In this document: one piece after another, positions 42,588-50,731 of the stretch
Layout: the number at the start of each line of letters is the position of its first letter
How positions within the stretch are numbered: the first letter of the stretch is position 1
Origin: Chitinophagaceae bacterium BSSC1
Lineage (GTDB): Bacteria > Bacteroidota > Bacteroidia > Chitinophagales > Chitinophagaceae
NCBI GenBank assembly: GCA_002256435.1
Contig: NKJC01000005.1
Location: 186,001-250,000 of the forward strand
Direction of reading: 5' to 3'
DNA: 64,000 nt
The notes under the pieces: model-generated
Told to the model about the DNA's origin: nothing
Seen by the model: the letters and a program-made list of their open reading frames with translations, nothing else
Database searches by the model: none
Translations under genes and position numbers: made by a program

Positions 42588-43418
42588 TTATTCTTCAGAT
42601 ACTTGGAAAGTAATGCTTTGTTTGTGACGATAGATTACGTTTCTACCGTTTTGAACTGCTGCCTTCCAAGATGGTCCTTTTTTGATTACACGAACAGCTT
42701 CTTCTTTGGTACCATAACCGGGATCATTCTCGGCTTGTACTTCAGAGATACCACCATTCTTGTCAACGATAAAAGAAACCACAACTGTGTATTTTCCGGG
42801 AGGCGCACCATTGTTTACAGGTAAATCCCTGTTCAAGTTACGCTCCAAATACTTAGTCCAAGCTGGTAAACCACCGGGGAATTCAGCAGGAATTTGTACT
42901 ACGGTAAATACCTTATCGTAGTCTTCTTCTTGCTTAGGAGCTTCCACTTTACCAGTACCAGTTTCAACAGGAGGAGCAACAATACCTTCGTCTTTTGTTC
43001 CTTCCTGGTTTACAGTACCAATCTTGGTATCTTCCAGTTTTTCTACTTCTTTAATTTCATCCTTTTCCTTCACCTCTTCATCCTTCACAATCTTGGGAGG
43101 AGTGAACTTAGTGATTTCCACTTTTGGCGGTTCTTGCTTTGGTGGTGGTGGAGGTGGTGGCGGCTCTGGCTTTTTCTCCTCCTGTTTCATGTTCTCAAGA
43201 TTTACGTCCTGAGCAATCACTTCAACAGCTTTTTTCTTGGAAGAGTTAGCTAACACCGACCCCAGTATCAGCAACAGGCAAACCGCAACAGTACCTATCA
43301 AAGCGAAAGTGATTCGCTTACTATAGGTTTTGCGCAAGTCATAAGCGCCATATGCCTTGTTTCTACCCTCGAAAATGATATCGAGGATATCGGCTTTTAA
43401 AATTTGGTTTACATCCAT
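42588..43418 (-). CDS. tonB: TonB-family energy transducer, copy 1
   Basis: This is a 276-residue protein, a paralogue of the one at 41607-42428. It has the N-terminus FEGRNKAYGAYDLRKTYSKR, a transmembrane helix (FALIGTVAVCLLLILGSVLA), a proline-rich spacer (EPPPPPPPPKQEPP) followed by a long Lys/Glu-rich part, and a TonB C-terminal domain (GKYTVVVSFIVDKNGGISEVQ). The proline and charged stretch spans the periplasm. It ends the exbB-exbD-exbD-tonB operon, 34 bases after the second exbD, and is followed by a terminator. Confidence 0.92.
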   Translation of the reverse strand: MDVNQILKADILDIIFEGRNKAYGAYDLRKTYSKRITFALIGTVAVCLLLILGSVLANSSKKKAVEVIAQDVNLENMKQEEKKPEPPPPPPPPKQEPPKVEITKFTPPKIVKDEEVKEKDEIKEVEKLEDTKIGTVNQEGTKDEGIVAPPVETGTGKVEAPKQEEDYDKVFTVVQIPAEFPGGLPAWTKYLERNLNRDLPVNNGAPPGKYTVVVSFIVDKNGGISEVQAENDPGYGTKEEAVRVIKKGPSWKAAVQNGRNVIYRHKQSITFQVSEE

Positions 43419-43452
43419 GATTCAGTGTCTTTATTGGTAATATTCCAATTGT

Positions 43453-44004
43453 TTATTTTGCTGGAGCAGCTGCGCCTGCAGCTTCTGATACTTTCACCAA
43501 TTGTGATTCAACTGCTGAAATATCCACCAGTGCATATCGCTTGCAAACATTGATGGCCATTTCATCCAAAATATCTACAACGTTGCGATAAGTACACTCT
43601 TCAGATGGTTTTAATACCACCACTAAATCCTTTTCAGGAGTACGAGCTTTCTTATCTAAGATAACGTTGCGAATTTCTTTGAACGTAGTCGATTTAAAGT
43701 TTGAAGCGCTATTGTCCAACTGTCCTTCATAGTAAAAAACGTTGTCGTCTTTACCCAAAAGGATGGTAATAACACCCGATTCTTTGGCCTTGTTCTGATC
43801 CTCTGGCTTGTCCGCATCTTTGGGCAAGTAGAGTTTCATAGCGGTAGGCTGACTCATGGTGGTGGTGAAGATGAAGAAAGTGATCAGTAGAAACCCTAGA
43901 TCCACCATTGGGGTGAGATCCACACGGGTACTCAGCTTCTTACTTTTCTTGACACCTGGTCCTTTTTTATGGCCACCGCCACTCGAGGTATCCATTTCTG
44001 CCAT
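43453..44004 (-). CDS. exbD: ExbD/TolR-family biopolymer transport protein, 183 residues
   Basis: The protein has a Lys/Gly-rich cytoplasmic start, then one transmembrane helix after STRVDLTPMVDLGFLLITFFIFTTT. The Asp of the VDLGFLL segment is the proton-carrying residue of the family. The rest is a periplasmic domain (VITILLGKDDNVFYYEG, VVVLKPSEECTYRNVVDILDEM). It works with ExbB to energise TonB. It is the second of two adjacent exbD genes, 46 bases after the first. Confidence 0.9.
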   Translation of the reverse strand: MAEMDTSSGGGHKKGPGVKKSKKLSTRVDLTPMVDLGFLLITFFIFTTTMSQPTAMKLYLPKDADKPEDQNKAKESGVITILLGKDDNVFYYEGQLDNSASNFKSTTFKEIRNVILDKKARTPEKDLVVVLKPSEECTYRNVVDILDEMAINVCKRYALVDISAVESQLVKVSEAAGAAAPAK

Positions 44005-44050
44005 GTCGGAAGAATTTATTTTTTTGAATAATCTTGTTTACTTCTGTTCC

Positions 44051-44698
44051 TTATTCTGTCCTTTTCTCACCCTTCATAGCACTTTTCCATAATTCTGTAC
44101 CTACTGGTACGCTTTCTGGATTGGTGATCATCTGAAATTTCAAAATATCATTCTTCTTAAATGCGTCTATCACATTTTTGAATGCAGGATATTTAGAAGC
44201 GTTATCGCCTTTTAATTGAATGTTAGCTTTCTGACCAGCATAAGCGCTTAAGACCAGACCCATCCAAGTAGAAACTTCATTGTTTGAGGAATCTTTGCAA
44301 GGAATACCTGGTAAGGCATTACCCTTTCGTCCTTCCTCAGGAATTGCAAGAAAAGCAGACAGCCCACTAAATGGTGCACCAAAAAAACCTGCTTTCTTGA
44401 ACTTTTGTACGTCTAAGTTCAGGTTCTTGGTGGTATTCAGCGTGTTAGCGATGACTTCCTTTTTGGATTCATCGTCCATGGAAATGAAAACCTTACCGTC
44501 TTTGTCGATAGTAATCAACACAATATCCTTTGTTTCAGCAACTTTTGCTGCTACGGAACTTGGTGTTGTTACTGCAATGGCTTCCGCGGGTTTGAACTTT
44601 GTTGTCAAGATAAAGAATGACAACAAAAGGAACGCCACGTCACACATCGCCGTCATGTCGATATTGGTACTTTTCCGTGGTAATTTGGCTCTACCCAT
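44051..44698 (-). CDS. exbD: ExbD/TolR-family biopolymer transport protein, longer form
   Basis: This 215-residue protein starts with the cytoplasmic stretch MGRAKLPRKSTNIDMTAM and has one helix (CDVAFLLLSFFILTTKF) with the conserved Asp. Its periplasmic part is longer than in the neighbouring copy because of a region around residues 95-140 that is rich in Gly/Ala/Phe (FFGAPFSGLSAFLAIPEEG, GNALPGIPCKDSSNNEVS). Paired exbD genes of unequal length are common in this phylum, and the two may form a heteromer. It lies 66 bases downstream of exbB. Confidence 0.9.
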   Translation of the reverse strand: MGRAKLPRKSTNIDMTAMCDVAFLLLSFFILTTKFKPAEAIAVTTPSSVAAKVAETKDIVLITIDKDGKVFISMDDESKKEVIANTLNTTKNLNLDVQKFKKAGFFGAPFSGLSAFLAIPEEGRKGNALPGIPCKDSSNNEVSTWMGLVLSAYAGQKANIQLKGDNASKYPAFKNVIDAFKKNDILKFQMITNPESVPVGTELWKSAMKGEKRTE

Positions 44699-44763
44699 TG
44701 TTATTAATTTAAGATTTCACTAATTAGATTCAAAACTGTTTGCATTCCACAAATAATCAAGGA

Positions 44764-45627
44764 TTATTTATAGTTAGCAGCAAAGCTTTGAGTCAGGGTG
44801 AAACCAGATTCGTCAATACCGTAAGTGATACCATCAATACGAGTGGTGAACACGTTGTACATGATAATGGCAACAGCAGAAGTACCAATACCCAAAGCCG
44901 TGTTGTACAAGGCTTCAGAGATACCTTGAGACAATTCACGAGCAGCTTCTCCACCACCTTCATCACCTAATTTAGAGAAAGAACGGATCATACCCATTAC
45001 CGTACCCAATAGACCCAAAAGGGTTGCTACTGACGCGATAGTAGATAAGAACACCAAGTTCTTTTCCAACATTGGCAATTCCAATGCAGTTGCTTCTTCA
45101 ACTTCTTTTTGAATATTCAACACTTTTTGCTCAGTAGCCAATTCAGTGTTGGTAATCATTTCTTTGTATTTTTTCAGACCTGCTTTCATTACGTTTCCTA
45201 CAGATCCTTTTTGCTTGTCGCAAGCAGCAAGAGCCTTATCAACGTCTTTGTTAGCTAGGTGAAATTGTACTGAACGTACAAATTCAGCAATATTGCCAGT
45301 TCCGTTTGCTTTAGTGATAGTCAAAAGACGCTCAATTACAAAAGAAACCACAATCAATAAACAACCAATCAAGATTGGTACAATGATACCACCTTCGTAC
45401 ATTTTAGGTATTGCACCTTTAGGTCCTTTATGGTTAGGCCAAAAACCACCGCTAGCATCAGGGGTAGTGAAATTACTGTCGGCACCGATTACAAAGCGCC
45501 AAAGAACGTAACCGAGAACGATACAGGCAATAGGAGCGATAGTTGCAACCAAGTTGCCGCTCTTTTTAGGTTGAGCGGAAGTTGCGGTTTTAGCAGCCGC
45601 TGGTGCAGTTGGTTTGATGTCAGCCAT
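44764..45627 (-). CDS. exbB: ExbB/MotA/TolQ-family proton channel protein
   Basis: This is a 287-residue protein. It has an Ala/Lys-rich start, a first helix (IAPIACIVLGYVLWRFVIG), a second (IIVPILIGCLLIVVSFVIERLL), a cytoplasmic helical loop, and two helices at the end (LVFLSTIASVATLLGLLGTVMGMI and ALGIGTSAVAIIMYNVF). The GLLGTVMGMIRSF segment is the family signature. Unlike a three-helix ExbB it has an extra N-terminal helix, as is common in Bacteroidota. It drives TonB together with the two ExbD proteins encoded next. It is the first gene of the operon. Confidence 0.92.
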   Translation of the reverse strand: MADIKPTAPAAAKTATSAQPKKSGNLVATIAPIACIVLGYVLWRFVIGADSNFTTPDASGGFWPNHKGPKGAIPKMYEGGIIVPILIGCLLIVVSFVIERLLTITKANGTGNIAEFVRSVQFHLANKDVDKALAACDKQKGSVGNVMKAGLKKYKEMITNTELATEQKVLNIQKEVEEATALELPMLEKNLVFLSTIASVATLLGLLGTVMGMIRSFSKLGDEGGGEAARELSQGISEALYNTALGIGTSAVAIIMYNVFTTRIDGITYGIDESGFTLTQSFAANYK

Positions 45628-45970
45628 GATTCAATTGATTTTTGGTTTTAAAAATTACAGTTGATTTAAAAATTGATTTCGCAATGCTACATAAAAAATG
45701 TTTTGAAAAAACAAAACCTTTCAGACATTTTTTATTAGGGCTTACAAATTAGGTATTTTATTGAAACGGAAAACAAGAACGGAGGAATCTTTTTTGGTTT
45801 TTTTTCATCCCTGACTGGATTTTAGCAGAAAATGACGCGATATAGCACTAGTGCCGTATTTCACCGATTTATTTTACTTATTTTACCATTTATCCAAACG
45901 TTTGTCATTTTTGTATGTTGAACAGGCTGGAAAGCTATCTTTAATCTATCATTAAATTTTAAAACTACTT
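45628..45970. other. Divergent intergenic region with two short perfect palindromes
   Basis: This 343-base spacer separates exbB and a metalloprotease gene that diverge from it. It is AT-rich. GCACTAGTGC (45845-45854) and CAAACGTTTG (45895-45904) are perfect 10-base palindromes, the second with a central ACGT, and lie 67-126 bases before the metalloprotease start. No RNA gene or clear -33/-7 pair was found. Confidence 0.4.
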
Positions 45971-48550
45971 ATGAGAAGGTATTTTCTTGCACTGGCGTTG
46001 ACGGCAACAACTGTTAGTTTTGCACAAAGGCCACAGACCCCCACCCCAAGTCCTACTCCGGGTACCCCTGGAACTGGTGCACCAACATTGACCGGCATTC
46101 CCGGATTTGGTGGAGCAGGCGCTGCTAGAACGGCTCCTAGACCTTATAAAGATGTAATTACTGAAAAAGCAATTACTAAAAAAGGCCTTTTCACCGTTCA
46201 CAAAATTGAGGACAAATATTATTTTGAAATTGCCGATTCCATTCTTGGAAGGGAAATTCTGGCCGTTTCTCGTTTTGCTAAAGTACCTGCTGGTGCTGGT
46301 TATGGTGGAGAAATAGCCAACCAACAAACAGTAGCATTTGAAAAAGGACCTAGCAATACTGTTTTGCTACGCACCATTACTTTGGTAAATACTGCAGATG
46401 CAAATCAAGAAATTTACAAAGCAGTTACCAATTCAAATGTAAATGCCATTGCTGCAGCATTTCCAATTGCTGCATTTAGCAAAGATTCAACTGGTGTGGT
46501 AATTGAAGTAACCGATTTATTTAAAGGAGACAATCAGGCATTGGGTATTAATCCAAGATTTAAAACCCAGTACCGTTTAACAGCATTGGCTTCTGATAGA
46601 ACTTTTATCAGCAAAATCAGCACTTACCCAATTAATACAGAAATCAGAACTGTGAAAACTTATAATTCTGGATCTGCGTTAGGAGGATTAACCCTTGGTG
46701 CAGGTGGCCCACAACAAGGTGCAAGCATTCCTGCTGCAAGTGACGCAGGTGCAATCACTTTGGAATTGAATACTTCTTTATTGCTTTTGCCCAAAACGCC
46801 AATGGCGCGTAGGATTGCAGACCGCAGGGTTGGATTCTTTACAGATGATTTTGTAAAGTATAGCGATGAACAACAAGAAGTAGAAAACGTAGCATTTGCT
46901 GTACGCTGGCGCTTAGAGCCAAAAGACGGCGAATGGGAAAAATGGATGAAGGGAGAGTTGGTAGAACCTAAGAAACCTATCATCTACTATATTGATCCAG
47001 CAACACCAAAGCAATGGCGCAAACACCTGATTGCAGGTATCAATGACTGGCAGGCTGCTTTTGAAAAAGCTGGTTTCAGAAATGCCATCATGGGTAAAGA
47101 GTGGCCTGAAAACGATACTACTATGAGCATGGAAGACGCTCGTTATTCTGTGGTACGTTATTTTGCCTCTAACATTGAAAACGCATATGGTCCAAATGTA
47201 CATGATCCACGTAGTGGTGAAATTTTGGAAAGCCATATTGGTTGGTACCACAACGTAATGAAGTTGGTACATGACTGGTATATGGTTCAAACAGCTGCAG
47301 TTGATGCAGGTGCTAGAAAAATGAAATATGATGATGAACTCATGGGAGACCTGATTCGTTTTGTGTCTTCTCATGAAGTTGGACACACATTGGGGCTGCG
47401 TCACAACATGGGTAATAGCTCACAAACTCCAGTAGAAAAGCTGCGCGATAAAGCTTGGGTTGAAGCCAATGGCCATACCGGTTCTATCATGGACTATGCA
47501 CGTTTTAACTATGTAGCACAACCAGAAGACAATATTAGCCGCAAAGGATTGTATCCTAGAATTGGCGATTATGACAAATGGGCTATGAAATGGGGTTACG
47601 GATATATTCCTGGTAAAACAGAAGAAGAATCAAAGATTAACAGTAGCAAAATGGTTACTGCTGCCTTGAAAGAAAACCCTCGTCATTGGTTTGGTACTTA
47701 TGAAAGTGGTAATAGAGCTGATCCTAGAAGTCAAAGTGAAGACTTGAGCGATAACGCTGTAAAAGCAAGTGAATATGGTATCATGAACCTGAAAAGGGTG
47801 ATGAAAGGTTTACCAGAATGGACCAAAGAAGAAGCTGATCAAAATGAGAACATTGCCAATATGTATGGCCAGTTATTAGGTCAGTTTAGAAGGTATGCAG
47901 GCCATGTAACTTCCAATGTTGCTGGCGTGTATGAAACTTTTAAAACAGCAGAGTCAAACGAATCTGTTTATGAAATCACACCAAAAACCCGTCAAAAAGA
48001 AGCGGTGAATTACTTGAACAAACAAGTATTTGAAACCCCAACTTGGTTAATTGACAAAGCGCTTTGGAACAAAATCAACAACCCTGTTGCCAATGATCCA
48101 GTAAGCAGTATGCAAGAATCTGTTTTAAACGGATTGGTTAGTGCAGAAAGACTAGGCCGTTTGCAATTAAGCGGTGAGCGTTTTGGTGCAGACAAAGCAT
48201 ATAGTGCATTTGATTTGCTGGGCGATGTTCAAGGAAACTTGTTCAGCGAATTAAACAGCAAAAAGCAAATTGACCACTATCGCAGGTTATTGCAAAAAGC
48301 CTATGTAGACAGGTTATTGAGCATTCTGAATCCAGCTACAGGTGGCTTAACTATCACCATCGGTTTTGGTGGACCAGCAGGGCCATCTTTCGATCCTAAA
48401 AAATCTGATGTGCCTGCCATTGTGCGTGCACAGTTAGTAGCACTACGTTCTCAATTGGGAACTGCTGCTGCAGGTTTTGGAGACAAGTTGAGCAAAGTTC
48501 ATTTGCAAGACTTGGCAGAAAGAATCAAACAAGGTTTGGATCCTAAATAA
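45971..48550 (+). CDS. Secreted zinc-dependent metalloprotease (DUF5117/DUF4953 type)
   Basis: This is an 859-residue protein with a signal peptide (YFLALALTATTVSFAQ) and a proline/threonine-rich tether (residues 20-36). The extended zinc motif HEVGHTLGLRHN has His468, Glu469, His472 and His478 in the metzincin-like HExxHxxGxxH spacing. Before it come the family segments that match DUF5118/DUF5117 (ITKKGLFTVHKIEDKYYFEI, YYIDPATPKQWRKHLIAGINDWQAAF). Its targets are unknown; the family is common in exported proteomes of this phylum. It stands alone between the exbB operon and a terminator. Confidence 0.9.
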   Translation: MRRYFLALALTATTVSFAQRPQTPTPSPTPGTPGTGAPTLTGIPGFGGAGAARTAPRPYKDVITEKAITKKGLFTVHKIEDKYYFEIADSILGREILAVSRFAKVPAGAGYGGEIANQQTVAFEKGPSNTVLLRTITLVNTADANQEIYKAVTNSNVNAIAAAFPIAAFSKDSTGVVIEVTDLFKGDNQALGINPRFKTQYRLTALASDRTFISKISTYPINTEIRTVKTYNSGSALGGLTLGAGGPQQGASIPAASDAGAITLELNTSLLLLPKTPMARRIADRRVGFFTDDFVKYSDEQQEVENVAFAVRWRLEPKDGEWEKWMKGELVEPKKPIIYYIDPATPKQWRKHLIAGINDWQAAFEKAGFRNAIMGKEWPENDTTMSMEDARYSVVRYFASNIENAYGPNVHDPRSGEILESHIGWYHNVMKLVHDWYMVQTAAVDAGARKMKYDDELMGDLIRFVSSHEVGHTLGLRHNMGNSSQTPVEKLRDKAWVEANGHTGSIMDYARFNYVAQPEDNISRKGLYPRIGDYDKWAMKWGYGYIPGKTEEESKINSSKMVTAALKENPRHWFGTYESGNRADPRSQSEDLSDNAVKASEYGIMNLKRVMKGLPEWTKEEADQNENIANMYGQLLGQFRRYAGHVTSNVAGVYETFKTAESNESVYEITPKTRQKEAVNYLNKQVFETPTWLIDKALWNKINNPVANDPVSSMQESVLNGLVSAERLGRLQLSGERFGADKAYSAFDLLGDVQGNLFSELNSKKQIDHYRRLLQKAYVDRLLSILNPATGGLTITIGFGGPAGPSFDPKKSDVPAIVRAQLVALRSQLGTAAAGFGDKLSKVHLQDLAERIKQGLDPK

Positions 48551-48566
48551 TCCAGAACAAATAGTT

Positions 48567-48602
48567 AAAAAAACCGCTCCACTCAACTGGGGCGGTTTTT
48601 TT
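48567..48602 (+). terminator. Rho-independent terminator after metalloprotease gene
   Basis: The arms at 48567-48580 (AAAAAAACCGCTCC) and 48589-48602 (GGGGCGGTTTTTTT) pair over 14 bases with one G-T pair and an 8-base loop. The T-run is built into the stem. It starts 17 bases after the stop codon. Confidence 0.92.
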
Positions 48603-48603
48603 A

Positions 48604-48638
48604 TTGTTGGTATACAAAGGCTCTAATTGATAACTTTG
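48604..48638 (+). promoter_or_regulatory. Bacteroidota-type promoter for the next gene
   Basis: A -33-like TTGTTGG (48604-48610) precedes a perfect TAnnTTTG -7 box, TAACTTTG (48631-48638), by about 20 bases. Transcription would start around 48643-48645, at the first possible ATG, which favours the ATG at 48652 and a very short leader. Confidence 0.55.
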
Positions 48639-48651
48639 TAAAATGATCCAG

Positions 48652-49362
48652 ATGAGATACTTGCTGCTTATATTTTCTTTGCTCCTACTCACCCATGTTA
48701 ATGCTCAGAAAAACAAAACCCTGATTGGTTATTTAAGAGACAGTGTTACCCATGCACCTGTGGTATTGGCCAGCATAAGTAATAACAATAGTGGCCAGAT
48801 AGTCATGACTGGCAATACAGGCAGATTCAAACTCAATGTGAAAACCAATGATATTATTTCTTTTGCCGCAGTAGGGTATCATTTTGATACCATTCAACTA
48901 ACAAGAACTTTTTTAGAAAAAGATAGTATTGATTTATTTGTTTCTCCCTTATCCCATGACTTAGGAAATGTAACCGTTACATCAAAAGGCATGAGTGCTT
49001 ATCAGATGGATAGTATGGAAAGAAGAAATGACCTGTTGCACGATATGGTCTCTTATAAGAAACCCACTTTTGCACTATCCAATAGTGGCGCTGGATTAGG
49101 GATAAGTATTGACCGATTTTCCAAACACGAGAAAAGCAAAAGAAGGGCTTTGGATTTTTTTGAACGCAATGAAAGAGAAGCCTATATTAACTATAGATAT
49201 TCCCAACAATTGGTTGCTGAAAGTACCGGATTCAAAGACGATACACTCAGACAGTTTATGCAACAGAGCAGACCCTCTTATGAATGGCTAAGAAGCAACC
49301 CCTCAGATGAAGACATCAGGTACTATATCAACGATCAGTTGAAACAGTTTAAGAAAGAATAA
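48652..49362 (+). CDS. Secreted carboxypeptidase-regulatory-like domain protein
   Basis: The chosen start gives 236 residues and a clean signal peptide (MRYLLLIFSLLLLTHVNAQ). The frame begins three codons earlier at 48643, but a well-formed -7 box ends at 48638, placing the likely transcript start on that ATG. Residues of about 22-100 match the carboxypeptidase D regulatory fold (LIGYLRDSVTHAPVVLASIS, GRFKLNVKTNDIISFAAVGY). The rest is charged and helical, with no known motif. Such proteins are often exported and may support outer-membrane assembly; the role is unknown. Confidence 0.75.
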   Translation: MRYLLLIFSLLLLTHVNAQKNKTLIGYLRDSVTHAPVVLASISNNNSGQIVMTGNTGRFKLNVKTNDIISFAAVGYHFDTIQLTRTFLEKDSIDLFVSPLSHDLGNVTVTSKGMSAYQMDSMERRNDLLHDMVSYKKPTFALSNSGAGLGISIDRFSKHEKSKRRALDFFERNEREAYINYRYSQQLVAESTGFKDDTLRQFMQQSRPSYEWLRSNPSDEDIRYYINDQLKQFKKE

Positions 49363-49368
49363 ATTTAA

Positions 49369-50646
49369 TTACTCGTAACGCAGTGCTACAATTGGATTGA
49401 GTTTAGCAGCTTTCATAGCTGGATAAATACCAGCGGCCAAACCAACCACGGAACAGATCACTATTCCAATGATGACCCATGCCCAAGGCACCACAAATCC
49501 AGTCTTGAGGATAATGGAGAATAGGTTCCCCACCAGCACACCCAAGATGATACCGAACAGTGCACCCAACAAAGAAATGATCAAACTTTCAAAAAGAAAT
49601 TGCTGACGTACGTTCTTGCTCCTTCCACCAATGGCTTTGATCAATCCCACTTCTTTGGTACGTTCGTTTACAGCCACCAACATGATATTCATTAGACCAA
49701 TGGCTGCCCCAATTAAGGTAATCAAACCAATGGCACCAGCGCTGCCAGTAATACTACTCAAGAAGCCTATAAAGAGTTCAGCAAACTTGTCGCTTTTTTC
49801 AATGACAAAATTATCGTCATCAACTGGATGCAGTTTTCTCACAGCACGGAATACAGAAGTTGCTTCACCAGAAGCCACGTCCAATTCTTTTACATTGCTT
49901 ACCATTACCCCTACCAAATAGGAAGGACTGCTGTTGGCAAATCTTCTCAGGTTGGTGTAAGATGTAAATATCATATCATCTTGACGCAACATGGCACTAG
50001 ATCCCTTGGTTTTTAGCAAGCCAATCACCCTATAAGGAACAGAACCAATTCGAATAATTTTTTCAATAGATTTTTCGGGCTTGTCACCAAATAATTTGGT
50101 AGCCACATTGGCTCCAATTAAGCACACATTTCTACCACTTTGAATGTCTAAGCCATTTAGGTTTCTACCCTGCGCTATGCTATATCCATTTACTTGTAAA
50201 TAATTCTCATCTCCACCCCAGAGTGTGATTTGGGGATTGGTTTTCTTTTCTTGATAATGAATTTCTTGAGCACCTGGACCTCTTCTATAAATAGTAGTGA
50301 TGGCACCTGGATAACTAAATCCTGCTTTAAAGTATTCAGCATCTTCTTTTCTAATGGATTTACCCAAATTAGACTTCTTCTCTTTTTTGCCACGCTTACT
50401 TTTAGAAAAATCGCCATTGCGGCCCCCACCCATACGCACATTAGATTCCTTATAGCGAATGCTAAAGGCATTGGCACCCATGGAAGAAAAACTCTCTTTC
50501 AGGCTCTGGTTCATGGCTTCAATGGCGGTAATAATGCCAATTAATGCCATAATACCAAAAGCTATAATAGCAACCGTGATGCTGGTTCTAAGTTTGTTAC
50601 TCTTAACCGTGCGCCAAGCTAAATTAAAGGAATCAAGTGTGGTCAT
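49369..50646 (-). CDS. MacB/FtsX-type ABC transporter permease
   Basis: This is a 425-residue protein with one N-terminal helix (ITVAIIAFGIMALIGIITAIEAM), a large periplasmic domain, and three C-terminal helices (GAIGLITLIGAAIGLMNIMLVAV, SLLGALFGIILGVLVGNLFSIIL, VIIGIVICSVVGLAAGIYPAMKAA). The sequence NERTKEVGLIKAIGGR before helix 3 is the family signature. A strongly basic patch (SKSKRGKKEKKSNLGKSIRK) lies in the periplasmic part at about residues 82-101. The usual ATPase partner gene is not adjacent. Likely roles are export of a lipid or peptide or mechanical signalling, but none is shown. Confidence 0.88.
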   Translation of the reverse strand: MTTLDSFNLAWRTVKSNKLRTSITVAIIAFGIMALIGIITAIEAMNQSLKESFSSMGANAFSIRYKESNVRMGGGRNGDFSKSKRGKKEKKSNLGKSIRKEDAEYFKAGFSYPGAITTIYRRGPGAQEIHYQEKKTNPQITLWGGDENYLQVNGYSIAQGRNLNGLDIQSGRNVCLIGANVATKLFGDKPEKSIEKIIRIGSVPYRVIGLLKTKGSSAMLRQDDMIFTSYTNLRRFANSSPSYLVGVMVSNVKELDVASGEATSVFRAVRKLHPVDDDNFVIEKSDKFAELFIGFLSSITGSAGAIGLITLIGAAIGLMNIMLVAVNERTKEVGLIKAIGGRSKNVRQQFLFESLIISLLGALFGIILGVLVGNLFSIILKTGFVVPWAWVIIGIVICSVVGLAAGIYPAMKAAKLNPIVALRYE

Positions 50647-50731
50647 GCAGTATAAATTAATCCGTCAATACCTTAAAGGTAATTGAGATTGCCCGTTTCA
50701 GGGAAACTGCCCGAATAAATATGAAGAGCGG

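Noticed and set aside
45965-46327. Minus-strand frame over the metalloprotease start
   Set aside because: It is antisense to the signal peptide and N-terminal region of a full-length protease, and its composition is typical of a shadow frame.
50669-50681. TACCTT-A-AAGGTA between nuoN and the permease, considered as a regulator site related to the TACCC motif
   Set aside because: It lacks the CCC/GGG core and the spacing, and its arms are short enough to occur by chance in AT-rich DNA.
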